DNA from: Jejuia sp040720935
GTDB taxonomy: Bacteria; Bacteroidota; Bacteroidia; Flavobacteriales; Flavobacteriaceae
Assembly (NCBI RefSeq): GCF_040720935.1
Contig: NZ_JBFDAE010000018.1
Coordinates: 1-64,000 of the forward strand
Direction of reading: 5' to 3'
DNA length: 64,000 bases
Position numbers and translations under genes: made by a program. The first letter of the stretch is position 1, and each line of letters starts with the position of its first letter. A model generated the notes under the pieces. It was not told the origin of the DNA. It made no database searches and was given only the letters and a program-made list of their open reading frames with translations. Shown here piece after piece: positions 43,945-52,811 of the stretch.

Positions 43945-44175
43945 TTTGGCTTCTATCTATAAAGACGCAAATTTTATGCAAATGGTTGTCTGGAATTTAT
44001 TTTTTTTATAAATTTAGACATACACTAGTTATAAATAAATTATTTACCTCGTACCAAAAGCTTTTTAAAATTTAGTTCCACTCAAAAAATCTGAGTGATT
44101 TTTATCAAATTTTGATAAATATTGAATTTTATTCACTTAAATACTTAAACAGCTAAATATCTTTCATCAAATGAC

Positions 44176-44183
44176 TATATTTG
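44176..44183 (+). promoter_or_regulatory. -7 element for the ATP-grasp cassette
   Basis: TATATTTG is a perfect TAnnTTTG match. It implies a transcript start near 44190 and a leader of about 12 nt before the ATG at 44202. A -33 TTG is not clear. Confidence 0.5.
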
Positions 44184-44201
44184 GTGATATACTTGTATTT
44201 T

Positions 44202-45644
44202 ATGAACAACAATAACTTATTTTCCTCATATGATAAACTTCCCAAAACCTGGGATGAAATGTATAACGATAGTGCAGACTTTAGATCTCAATACCAAGGG
44301 TTTATAAAATATTTAGAAAATACATCGCCCGATAAATTGACTAAAAAAGAAGACCTCTCTAAACAATTGTTTATGAGTCAGGGTGTGACTTTTACCGTTT
44401 ATAGTGATAATGAGGGGATTGAAAAAATATTTCCTTTTGATATTGTTCCAAGAATAATAACTGCCAAGGAATGGGATAAAATTGAAAAAGGTATAAAGCA
44501 ACGACTTAAAGCGCTCAATCTATTTATTAAAGACATTTATAATGAGCAATTTGTTATAAAAGACGGCATTATTCCGGGCGAATTAATTTACTCCTGCCCT
44601 AATTTTTTACGTGAGATGAAAGGCGTAAAAGTACCCCATGATGTTTATGTCCACATTTCTGGAGTAGATTTAATTAGAAACAACGATGGCGAATTTTATG
44701 TGCTTGAAGATAATTTAAGAACACCTTCTGGCGTCAGCTATATGCTTGAAAACAGGGAAATTTCCAAGCGCTTATTTCCTGGTATTCTGCCACAGAACAA
44801 TGTGCGTTCGGTATCCGATTATCCTAATATGCTCCATAAGAAATTAAAAGGGCTATCAGATAAAGCAAACCCAAATATAGTATTGTTAACCCCTGGGATT
44901 TACAACTCTGCATATTACGAGCATACAACCCTAGCAAGATTAATGGGTATTGAATTGGTTGAAGGCAGCGATTTGGTTGTTAAAGACCATTTTGTGTTCA
45001 TGAAAACAACTAACGGCCTAAAACAAGTAGATGTGATTTACAGACGTGTTGATGACGATTTTTTAGATCCGTTGGAATTTAATGCCAAAAGTACTTTAGG
45101 TGTTGGAGGCATTATGGCAGCTTACAGAAAAGGCAATGTTAATATTGTAAATGCACCAGGTACTGGAATTGCTGATGATAAGGCCATTTATATTTATGTG
45201 CCAGATATGATAAAATATTATTTAGATGAAGAGCCTATTTTAAAAAATATTGAAACTTACCAATTAGGAAGACCGGACGAACTTGATTATGTGACCAAGA
45301 ACATAAAGGATATGGTCATTAAAAAAACCGATGGTAGTGGTGGCTATGGTATGCTAATGGGGCATGAAGCTTCAGATGAAGACATCAAAGATTATCTTGC
45401 TAATGTTAAGAAAAAGCCCGAAAACTTCATAGCCCAACCTATTTTAAGACTCTCAACGGCACCGTGTTATATTGATGGTAAATTATCGCCTAGGTGTATC
45501 GATTTAAGACCCTTTGCGCTTTCTGGACGAGATGGCATTGACATCTGCCCAGGCGGATTAACAAGAGTGGCGCTTAAAAAAGGGTCGTTGGTGGTAAACA
45601 GTTCGCAAGGCGGTGGGAGTAAAGACACCTGGGTTCTAGAATAA
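44202..45644 (+). CDS. Circularly permuted ATP-grasp protein
   Basis: A 480-residue protein of the circularly permuted ATP-grasp family (DUF404/DUF407 type). Recognisable blocks are GVTFTVYSD, FDIVPRIITAKEW, LEDNLRTPSGVSYMLENR, VIYRRVDDDFLDPL, and the nucleotide-loop segment KKTDGSGGYGMLMG near 400. ATP-grasp enzymes form amide or peptide bonds through an acyl-phosphate. I chose the ATG at 44202 because the earlier in-frame ATG lies inside the -7 promoter box. It is the first gene of a three-gene operon with alpha-E and transglutaminase proteins, an association known from predicted peptide-synthesis or protein-tagging clusters. Confidence 0.9.
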   Translation: MNNNNLFSSYDKLPKTWDEMYNDSADFRSQYQGFIKYLENTSPDKLTKKEDLSKQLFMSQGVTFTVYSDNEGIEKIFPFDIVPRIITAKEWDKIEKGIKQRLKALNLFIKDIYNEQFVIKDGIIPGELIYSCPNFLREMKGVKVPHDVYVHISGVDLIRNNDGEFYVLEDNLRTPSGVSYMLENREISKRLFPGILPQNNVRSVSDYPNMLHKKLKGLSDKANPNIVLLTPGIYNSAYYEHTTLARLMGIELVEGSDLVVKDHFVFMKTTNGLKQVDVIYRRVDDDFLDPLEFNAKSTLGVGGIMAAYRKGNVNIVNAPGTGIADDKAIYIYVPDMIKYYLDEEPILKNIETYQLGRPDELDYVTKNIKDMVIKKTDGSGGYGMLMGHEASDEDIKDYLANVKKKPENFIAQPILRLSTAPCYIDGKLSPRCIDLRPFALSGRDGIDICPGGLTRVALKKGSLVVNSSQGGGSKDTWVLE

Positions 45645-45665
45645 ATCTAATAAAACAGTAAATGT

Positions 45666-46592
45666 ATGTTAAGTAGAGTAGCAAATAACCTGATTTGGTT
45701 AGATAGATATATGGAACGTGGTAATGGCATTTTGAGTTTACTAAAAGTAAATTTTTATGCCAACCAAGATTCTCCAGAGCTATTTTCATGGTCGCCAATT
45801 ATAAAAAACTTCACGGCTTATGATAATGAGTTCTATACTGAAGATGCTATAGAATGTATTGAATATATGGTGTTTAGTGACGATAATTCCAATTCTATTT
45901 TAAACTTGGTCACAAAGGCAAGGGAAAATGCCCGAAGTGTGCAAGAACATATTTCTAGAGAACTTTGGCTATGTATTAATAATTATTATCTGTACCTTTC
46001 AGACAAAGATTTACCAAAAAAACTTAAAGAGGAAGATCCCGTTCAGTTTTTAGAAGACCTCAGAAAGCACCATTTGATATATTATGGTACTGAGGATATT
46101 ACACAAGAACGAGGCGCTTCATACTATTTTATGAACGTGGGGAAATTTTTAGAACGGGTTATTCTTATTTCTGATTTTACAGCGTTAAAACTCATTGAAA
46201 TAGATAATACTACTGATAATTTAGAAAAAAGTTTTTATTGGAAAAATCTGTTGCTGTCCGTAGGTGGTTATCAATTGTATTTAAAAACGCATAAATCCAC
46301 TTTTATTGAAGAGCATGTTATCAGAATGGTTTTTCAAGATGAATTATTTCCGCGTTCAGTTTATTATTGTATCAATAAATTAAGCCGACATATTAACCAA
46401 TTGATTGAAAGTAATGAGTTAGAATCAAATAATATTAATTTCTTGTTAGGAAAACTCGAAAGCACTATAAAATACACCACTATTGAAAACATAAAGGCAC
46501 AGGGCTTAAATAATTTTATATATGATATTAAAGAAGATATTAGGAATATCTCTTTAAATATTAATGCAGTTTACTTTTCACAAAACAATTGA
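45666..46592 (+). CDS. Alpha-E domain protein
   Basis: A 308-residue, almost all-helical protein. The start MLSRVANNLIWLDRYMERG is the classic N-terminus of the alpha-E family. SRELWLCINNYYLYL and FMNVGKFLERVILISD follow. The domain has no known catalytic activity, but it is nearly always encoded with ATP-grasp and transglutaminase genes and sometimes fused to the former. It lies 21 bp after the ATP-grasp gene and 11 bp before the transglutaminase ATG. Confidence 0.9.
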   Translation: MLSRVANNLIWLDRYMERGNGILSLLKVNFYANQDSPELFSWSPIIKNFTAYDNEFYTEDAIECIEYMVFSDDNSNSILNLVTKARENARSVQEHISRELWLCINNYYLYLSDKDLPKKLKEEDPVQFLEDLRKHHLIYYGTEDITQERGASYYFMNVGKFLERVILISDFTALKLIEIDNTTDNLEKSFYWKNLLLSVGGYQLYLKTHKSTFIEEHVIRMVFQDELFPRSVYYCINKLSRHINQLIESNELESNNINFLLGKLESTIKYTTIENIKAQGLNNFIYDIKEDIRNISLNINAVYFSQNN

Positions 46593-46603
46593 TACCAAGC
46601 TTT

Positions 46604-47545
46604 ATGGCTACTTTTTTTATTAAACATATCACTAAATACACTTACAGCAACCCTGTAATAGACGGTGCCACCTTAACTAGGCTGCACCCCATAAATGATG
46701 ACCATCAAAAAGTGATTTCACATTTAATATCGATTACAAAAAATCCTTTTTTAGAAACGTTTATCGATTTTTATGGCAATAGGGTGGGTACGTTTATGGT
46801 CACAGAACCACATGAAGAATTGATTATTACGTCTGAAATTGAAGTGATTACTAAAGACAAACTATTTCCAGATGATAGTGTTAGTAACGCTGACCAATGG
46901 AGCGAATTGAAACGCATAAAAAACACGATTGATTTTATAGATTTTACCAGACATAGACCTTTTAGTGGTAGCGAAGATATTTCTGATTTCATTCTAGACC
47001 AGAAGCTTAAAACAAAATCGCCTTATAAAGCTGTGCTTGAACTCTGTGAATATGTGTATAACAATTTTGAATATAAAGCTGGTATTACAGATGTATATAC
47101 CCCATTGGAAGAGGCTTGGAAACTGAAAGCAGGTGTTTGCCAAGATTTTACAAATGTGTTATTACAGATGGTAAAAATGCTCGGGATTCCAGCGCGATAT
47201 GTAAGTGGTTATATTTGTCCGAATAATGATATAACACGTGGCGAAGGTGCAACCCATGCTTGGATTGAGGCTTATATTCCGTTTTATGGCTGGCTGGGTA
47301 TTGACCCAACAAACAATGCCATAGCAAACGAAAACCATGTACGATTGGCAATTGGTAGAAATTACGACGATTGCTCTCCCGTAAAAGGTATTTTTAAAGG
47401 TACTGTTGAAGCTGAAATGCAAATTATAGTTTCAGTTAAAACCAGCAAGACCAATAAAGCAATTACATTAGAAACAAACAAAACAACTACAGATGCCAGT
47501 AATAGCTACAAGCGTAATATACAAATGATGCAGCAACAGCAGTAA
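46604..47545 (+). CDS. Transglutaminase-like cysteine protease, bacterial N-domain type
   Basis: A 313-residue protein. The N-terminal bacterial transglutaminase-like beta domain (about 1-85, FIKHITKYTYSNPVIDGAT) precedes a papain-fold core with a complete triad: Cys179 (KAGVCQDFTN), His218 (GATHAWIEAY) and Asp234 (GIDPTNN). I use the ATG at 46604; an in-frame TTG 15 bp earlier overlaps the alpha-E gene and is less likely. Members probably cut or cross-link peptide products. No Anbu-type proteasome gene, a frequent partner elsewhere, is seen here. Confidence 0.92.
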   Translation: MATFFIKHITKYTYSNPVIDGATLTRLHPINDDHQKVISHLISITKNPFLETFIDFYGNRVGTFMVTEPHEELIITSEIEVITKDKLFPDDSVSNADQWSELKRIKNTIDFIDFTRHRPFSGSEDISDFILDQKLKTKSPYKAVLELCEYVYNNFEYKAGITDVYTPLEEAWKLKAGVCQDFTNVLLQMVKMLGIPARYVSGYICPNNDITRGEGATHAWIEAYIPFYGWLGIDPTNNAIANENHVRLAIGRNYDDCSPVKGIFKGTVEAEMQIIVSVKTSKTNKAITLETNKTTTDASNSYKRNIQMMQQQQ

Positions 47546-47616
47546 TGGTGACTCTATTCATCTAAATTTGTTTAGCTCAGGTTCTGTAAATTAAAATGAT
47601 TTTTATTAGGGAATTA

Positions 47617-47925
47617 TTAGCTGTAATTTTCGTTAAAAACGTTCTCTATTTTTTTCAAACTATCATTCTCATCAAACTTCAAATGGTTAATTTCATTAAC
47701 AAAAAACTTTTCGATAAAAAGCTTTATGATATGCATAACTTCAGATCTATTGTTGCTATTTGTTAAAAGCTCCTTAAGTAAATAATTACTTAATTTTAAT
47801 TTTTGATTTTTATATTGATTTAACATTAAAACCGAATCTGAATTACGATGCAAGTCTATCATTTTATCAACCTTACTGATTTCTTCAATTAGGTCTAAAA
47901 TACTATATAACTTATTATCTTTCAT
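47617..47925 (-). CDS. Small helical protein of unknown function
   Basis: A 102-residue Lys/Asn-rich protein, predicted mostly helical, with no signal peptide or cysteines (SILDLIEEISKVDKMIDLH, NQYKNQKLKLSNYLLKELL). I do not recognise a family. It starts 9 bp after the end of a frameshifted nucleotidyltransferase-like gene on the same strand, so it is likely the second gene of a two-gene module. Whether it is still functional is unclear. Confidence 0.6.
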   Translation of the reverse strand: MKDNKLYSILDLIEEISKVDKMIDLHRNSDSVLMLNQYKNQKLKLSNYLLKELLTNSNNRSEVMHIIKLFIEKFFVNEINHLKFDENDSLKKIENVFNENYS

Positions 47926-47934
47926 ATAATCAAA

Positions 47935-48410
47935 TTAATATTTAATTTCTAAAAAACCTTTTGCCAATCTATTTCCACGAATTCTTCTTGTCTTAGTAAA
48001 TCTATCTACCCAATAAGCCCTATCGCTTACATATCTATATCTGAATTCATGGTTTTCTGGATATACCTCTATGACATATGCATCAACACCATAAATCATT
48101 TCTGAATTGGGAAATTTAAAATCATCTAATTTTGAACCCAGTTGCTCAATAGTTTTATAATCTAAAAATGTTACCAAATTAATATCGCCTGGATTATCTT
48201 TTTTTGTAACATAAGAACCATTAACCCATTGATGTAATTCCTCTAAGTTACAAAGTTTTTAAAATCTTTATTATATTTAACATATGAATCAAAAATTCCT
48301 TTCCTTCTAACCGTTGGTATATTTGATACAAATTCGTTTTCTAACTCTTGTATCGTTGAATTGATTTTATTATCGGGAACCAATAATCCAGAACGATTAA
48401 ATGTTAACAT
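47935..48410 (-). pseudogene. Frameshifted nucleotidyltransferase-like (DUF6932-type) gene
   Basis: Two consecutive minus-strand frames join into one protein. Frame A (48410 to 48243) begins MLTFNRSGLLVPDNK and ends in DFKNFVT and TAG. Frame B continues immediately with LEELHQWVNGSYVTKKDNPGDINLVTFLDYK and runs to 47935, ending RLAKGFLEIKY (quoted in part). A one-base loss in a T-run near 48250 would explain the break. NPGDINLVTF resembles the GD(I)D motif of nucleotidyltransferase-fold proteins, with N for the second Asp. A TAAATTTG box (48424-48431) lies just upstream of the start. Confidence 0.7.
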
Positions 48411-48503
48411 AAATACAAACTTTCAAATTTAAGATTAAATGTACAAAAACTACAGTTAACTCATAGCTGTGCTGAGCTAAAAAAACCTCCAAAAACCACA
48501 GAT

Positions 48504-49481
48504 TTACTTCTTTCTCTCAATCACATAATTCACCATAAGTTCTAGTGAATTTTTATATTTAGAATCTGGATACGTTTGCAGTAATTGTAAGGCTTCAGCT
48601 TGAAATTGTTTCATTTTACCAATGGCATAATCCAAACCGCCATTATCTTTTACAAAAGCAATCACTTCCTTAACGCGTTTGCTATCCTTATTATGATTTT
48701 TAATAGAGTTGATGAGCCATTTCTTTTCCTTTTTATCGGCGTTATTTAAGACATGGATTAAAGGCAAGGTCATCTTTTGTTCTTTAATGTCGATACCTGT
48801 TGGTTTACCGATTTTTGTTTCGCCATAATCAAATAAATCATCTTTTATTTGAAATGCCATTCCAATTAATTCACCAAACTTTCGCATGGTGTCCACATGT
48901 TGAGATTCTGGTTTTACAGAAGCAGCACCTAGACTACAACAGGCTGCAATTAGTGTTGCTGTTTTTTGACGGATAATTTCGTAATAAACAGCTTCGGTAA
49001 TGTCCAATTTACGGGCTTTTTCTATTTGAAGTAATTCGCCCTCACTCATTTCGCGTACTGCGATTGAAATGATTTTCAATAAATCAAAATCGTTATTATC
49101 AATAGACAACAATAGGCCTTTCGACAACAAATAATCACCAATTAAAACCGCAATTTTATTTTTCCAAAGTGCGTTTACCGAAAAGAATCCTCTACGGCGG
49201 TTACTATCATCAACCACATCATCATGAACTAGTGTAGCGGTGTGAATCAATTCTATAACTGATGCGCCTCTATAAGTACGTTCACTCACTTCGCCTTCAG
49301 ATACCATTTTAGCAACCAAAAACACAAACATTGGCCGCATTTGTTTTCCTTTTCGGTTTACGATGTAATGCGTAATTCTGTTTAACAAAGCCACTTTACT
49401 AGACATGGAAAGCAGGAACTTTTGCTCAAAAAGTTCCATTTCATAAGCTATTGGATGCTTTATTTGTTCTACTACTTTCAT
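48504..49481 (-). CDS. Polyprenyl (trans-isoprenyl) diphosphate synthase
   Basis: A 325-residue prenyltransferase. The first aspartate-rich motif is HDDVVDDSNRRRG (DDxxD) and the second is FQIKDDLFDYGE. GKQMRPMFVFL and KTATLIAACC are also typical. It elongates allylic diphosphates with IPP, most likely to the octaprenyl or heptaprenyl tail of menaquinone; chain length cannot be read securely. It is a monocistronic minus-strand gene. Confidence 0.93.
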   Translation of the reverse strand: MKVVEQIKHPIAYEMELFEQKFLLSMSSKVALLNRITHYIVNRKGKQMRPMFVFLVAKMVSEGEVSERTYRGASVIELIHTATLVHDDVVDDSNRRRGFFSVNALWKNKIAVLIGDYLLSKGLLLSIDNNDFDLLKIISIAVREMSEGELLQIEKARKLDITEAVYYEIIRQKTATLIAACCSLGAASVKPESQHVDTMRKFGELIGMAFQIKDDLFDYGETKIGKPTGIDIKEQKMTLPLIHVLNNADKKEKKWLINSIKNHNKDSKRVKEVIAFVKDNGGLDYAIGKMKQFQAEALQLLQTYPDSKYKNSLELMVNYVIERKK

Positions 49482-49624
49482 TCAGAAATTGATAAAATAT
49501 TTTTACTAGTATTTCACAAAACTACAATCAATATTGGGGATTTCAACATAAATAAGCTCAAAAGAAATTTAAGTTGTTGCTCTGAAAAATATTTGGGATA
49601 AGACTTAGCGCATTATTAAAATTT

Positions 49625-49658
49625 AAAAAAACCATTTTCAGATGAAAATGGTTTTTTT
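49625..49658 (-). terminator. Terminator after the T9SS cargo gene
   Basis: A 15-bp perfect stem (49625-49639 with 49644-49658) has core CCATTTTC/GAAAATGG and an AGAT loop, with flanking A and T runs that allow termination in both directions. It is about 20 bp past the stop at 49678. Confidence 0.8.
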
Positions 49659-49677
49659 AAATTACAGTATTGTGCTA

Positions 49678-51306
49678 TTAATTTTTTATTAATTTCTGAA
49701 TATGATAGCTCAATCCGTCAGTAATTTTTAGGATATAAACACCTGTATTAAGATCGGAAATATTATAAGAGTTTTGAACTTTAAATTGTTTCACTAATCT
49801 TCCATTAATATCTGATAGTGTAATATCAATGCTTCTTACATCAGCCAAAGAACCAAAATTAATTTGAAATTCATTACTCGTAGGATTTGGCGAAATAGAT
49901 GTGATAACTTTATTAAAATCTATTAAGCTTAACGATGAAGTTACATTAATTACATCGATAAATGCAGAATTCCCAACAGTAGCCGTAGCTAAAAAAGAAG
50001 ATTTATCATGTATCCCGAAATAATAATTGCCATTTGTTGTTGGCGCGAAAGTTGCTTGCCTAAGCTGGTAAGCAATATTATCTAAATCATCTAGCGTAAG
50101 GATTATATTATCAGTTGTATTATCAGGTGTGGTAGCAACTGACACCTCTAAATCTTTGTTAGGTCTTGTAGAGGAAGAAACACCTAGGTTTCTTTGCTGA
50201 AATGTGAAGGTATATTCTTGGCCATTTGATAAATTAAAAGGACCTATATATAACCAAGCATCGGCGTCTGTTGTAGTTGTTGTATTATTTGAAAAAAAGT
50301 ACCTTAAGCCATCAGATGCAAAATCGTTTGTAGTATCTCCATCTGTTGTATCATCTACTCCATAATTCCAGGCTCCAGTTCCGGCAAAGTTAATACCAAA
50401 ATTTAAAAGTAAAGCTTGGTTTGCATCTGGCTCAAAACTTTCGTTATATGGAAAGGACGATATGGGAGATGGACTTGTACCTATTATAACTTCTCCCCAT
50501 GGACCAAAATCACCACCACCGCAATTTTTTCTAACGAACACATTATAAGAAGTCCCACCACTTAAACCTGTTACTGAATAAGAACTACCACCCGTAACTG
50601 TTGCTGTACTACCACCGCCTCCTTGAGTGTATGGAAATTCGCCATATTCAATTTCAAAATCCCCTGTATTACCCCATGAGATATTTGCTGATGTATCGTT
50701 GAAAGCATCAAAACTTAATCCTGCAACAATAGAGCAACCTTGTGTGACAGTAATATCATCAACACTAAGCAAATTACCATCATTAAAATTATTTACCCAA
50801 GCCAGATGAATAGTTTGACCTGCATAAGCACTTAAATCTACAACAGTAGTGGTAACATTAGCAATAATATCATTAGGTGCATTTGCTACTGTTAACAAAT
50901 CGGTTGACAAGTTTGCTTTGGTAGCTCCCGTAGTTGAAAGCTTGAGTGTGTAACCATCAGCAAAGGCAGCATCATCATGAGATCTTATTTTAAAAGTTAA
51001 AGTGGCATCTGCCCCAGATGGAATAGTTATGGCAGGAGTTACCAACCAACGGTCTGCTACACCAGCAGGATTGAACCAAGAAGTGGTAGAAGCAGTAGTA
51101 TTACCATTTTCTTCAGCCCAACCAAAAATAGCCCATGCATCAGTAAAAATTGTGGCATAAGTACCATTAGGTGTGTTGGAATCGTTATGTAGTGTCCATC
51201 CTTCAGTAGGCAAATCTGTTATAGTTTCAAAATCTTCACTAAAAAGGGTTTGTCCGAAAGATAATAGAGGCAAAAACGCTAAAAATAGAAGTAGTTTTTT
51301 TTTCAT
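49678..51306 (-). CDS. T9SS type A sorting-domain protein with cleaved-adhesin domain
   Basis: A 542-residue secreted protein. Order: signal peptide (about 1-18), cleaved-adhesin/jelly-roll domain (about 20-185, LFSEDFETITDLPTEGW, DRWLVTPAI), a fibronectin type III-like domain (about 195-280), a second jelly-roll-like domain (about 285-455), then a type A C-terminal sorting domain (about 465-542: SISPNPTSNEFQI, ITLSDINGRLVK, LNTGVYILKITDG). It is exported by the type IX system whose core genes gldKLMN lie at 5.6-10.2 kb. It probably binds or degrades proteins or polysaccharides at the surface. Confidence 0.9.
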   Translation of the reverse strand: MKKKLLLFLAFLPLLSFGQTLFSEDFETITDLPTEGWTLHNDSNTPNGTYATIFTDAWAIFGWAEENGNTTASTTSWFNPAGVADRWLVTPAITIPSGADATLTFKIRSHDDAAFADGYTLKLSTTGATKANLSTDLLTVANAPNDIIANVTTTVVDLSAYAGQTIHLAWVNNFNDGNLLSVDDITVTQGCSIVAGLSFDAFNDTSANISWGNTGDFEIEYGEFPYTQGGGGSTATVTGGSSYSVTGLSGGTSYNVFVRKNCGGGDFGPWGEVIIGTSPSPISSFPYNESFEPDANQALLLNFGINFAGTGAWNYGVDDTTDGDTTNDFASDGLRYFFSNNTTTTTDADAWLYIGPFNLSNGQEYTFTFQQRNLGVSSSTRPNKDLEVSVATTPDNTTDNIILTLDDLDNIAYQLRQATFAPTTNGNYYFGIHDKSSFLATATVGNSAFIDVINVTSSLSLIDFNKVITSISPNPTSNEFQINFGSLADVRSIDITLSDINGRLVKQFKVQNSYNISDLNTGVYILKITDGLSYHIQKLIKN

Positions 51307-51434
51307 AAGGTTGATTTTTAAATTAACTAATCATTTAAATATAAGAATAATATAATTATTCGAGTGGAAGTGATTTAAAAATCTAAAAAAAATGACGTCT
51401 CAACAACTCATCCCAAAATATTTCTAAGAGAAAT

Positions 51435-52475
51435 TTAACTTTTATTTGCCAATTGCCCACAAGCCGCATCTATATCCTTACCTCTACTTCGGCGAATAGT
51501 TACAGTTATGTTGTTGGCTTCCAGAACTTTTTGATACATGTCTATGGCTTCAGATTTTGCTTGCTGAAACTCGCCATCGTCTATAGGATTATATTCTATA
51601 AGATTGACTTTACTTGGGGCAAATTTGCAAAACTGCACTAAGGCATCCACATCTTTTCGTTGATCGTTTATCCCCTCCCAAACTACATACTCGTAAGTAA
51701 TTGTGTTTTTTGTTTTGGCGTACCAATATTCCAATGCCTCTCTTAAATCTGCTAAGGGAAAGGTTTCGTTAAACGGCATAATGGAAGTCCGCACCTCATC
51801 TATTGCGGAATGTAAGGATACTGCCAGTTTAAATCTTACATTGTCATCTGCCATTTTCTTTATCATTTTTGGCACTCCTGATGTCGAGACTACAATGCGT
51901 TTAGGGGACATCCCTAAGCCTTCGGGCGATGTTATTTTGTCTATGGCCTTTAGTACGTTGTTGTAGTTCATTAACGGTTCTCCCATGCCCATAAACACAA
52001 TATTACTTAATGGGCGATTATGATATAACTTGCTTTCGCTATCTATGGCAACTACTTGATCGTAAATTTCATCTGGATTAAGATTTCGCATACGCTTTAA
52101 ACGCGCCGTTGCACAAAACCTACAATCTAAACTACAGCCTACTTGACTGGACACACATGCTGTAGTTCGGGATGCCGTTGGGATTAAAACAGATTCCACG
52201 ATTAGACCATCATGCAGGCGTACTGCGTTTTTAATGGTGCCGTCGTTACTGCGTTGCATGGTATCTACACGAATGTGATTGATCACAAAATTAGCTTCCA
52301 GCATTTGTCGGGTTTCTTTTGAGATGTTTGTCATCGCCTCAAAAGTATGCGCTCCTTTTTGCCAGAGCCACTCATAAACTTGATTGCCACGAAAGGCTTT
52401 ATCTCCCTGACTTTCAAAGAAATCCCTTAACTGTTCTTTAGTTAATGCTCGTATGTCTTTTTTAATAGTATTCAT
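51435..52475 (-). CDS. rlmN: 23S rRNA (A2503-C2)/tRNA (A37-C2) methyltransferase RlmN
   Basis: A 346-residue radical-SAM methyltransferase. The CxxxCxxC cluster is in GCSLDCRFCATARLKR. NIVFMGMGEPLMNY, KRIVVSTSGVPK and the C-terminal RRSRGKDIDAACGQL (methylated Cys) are present. The AACGQL form points to RlmN rather than Cfr. I chose the ATG at 52475 because the upstream TTG alternative lies in a likely -7 box; this would give a very short leader. Confidence 0.95.
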   Translation of the reverse strand: MNTIKKDIRALTKEQLRDFFESQGDKAFRGNQVYEWLWQKGAHTFEAMTNISKETRQMLEANFVINHIRVDTMQRSNDGTIKNAVRLHDGLIVESVLIPTASRTTACVSSQVGCSLDCRFCATARLKRMRNLNPDEIYDQVVAIDSESKLYHNRPLSNIVFMGMGEPLMNYNNVLKAIDKITSPEGLGMSPKRIVVSTSGVPKMIKKMADDNVRFKLAVSLHSAIDEVRTSIMPFNETFPLADLREALEYWYAKTKNTITYEYVVWEGINDQRKDVDALVQFCKFAPSKVNLIEYNPIDDGEFQQAKSEAIDMYQKVLEANNITVTIRRSRGKDIDAACGQLANKS

Positions 52476-52484
52476 TTGCGATTG

Positions 52485-52492
52485 CAAAAATA
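52485..52492 (-). promoter_or_regulatory. -7 element of rlmN
   Basis: On the minus strand TATTTTTG matches TAnnTTTG and ends only 9 nt before the ATG at 52475. The transcript would be almost leaderless. No clear -33 TTG is seen. Confidence 0.4.
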
Positions 52493-52562
52493 GTGAATCG
52501 ATTTACGAATTATGCTTTTTGAATTACGAATTATGATTAAATAGACGAAGCCCGCGTTAAGG

Positions 52563-52700
52563 ATTGTCCCGAAATTTCGGGAGCATTCTTTTTTAAACAA
52601 ATTATAATACATTTAGTTTTCGCCTATAATTTCAAAGATTACCACGTCGCCCACTCCTCGTAATGACGCTTTTAAAAAGAACAGCCTGCAGGCAAGTATA
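52563..52700. repeat. Cluster of short palindromic repeats
   Basis: This gap between rlmN and queA (324 bp in all) holds no gene. It contains the palindrome CCCGAAATTTCGGG (52568-52581) and an imperfect REP at 52637-52670 (GATTAC...CTCGTAATGACGC) shared with 28363-28395. A CCTGCAGG-type short palindrome lies near 52684. Confidence 0.6.
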
Positions 52701-52755
52701 GCGGAAAGCCTGACCCTTTTGGATAACGCCCTAAATACTGAAATAAATTCAGCAC

Positions 52756-52779
52756 AAAAAAAACCTCTTATAAAAGAGG
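52756..52779 (-). terminator. Terminator after queA
   Basis: The stem pairs CCTCTT (52764-52769) with AAGAGG (52774-52779). On the minus strand an 8-nt U-run follows. It is about 30 bp beyond the queA stop codon. Confidence 0.75.
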
Positions 52780-52811
52780 CTTAATTTTAATATTTAGTGC
52801 CAATTATTGGC

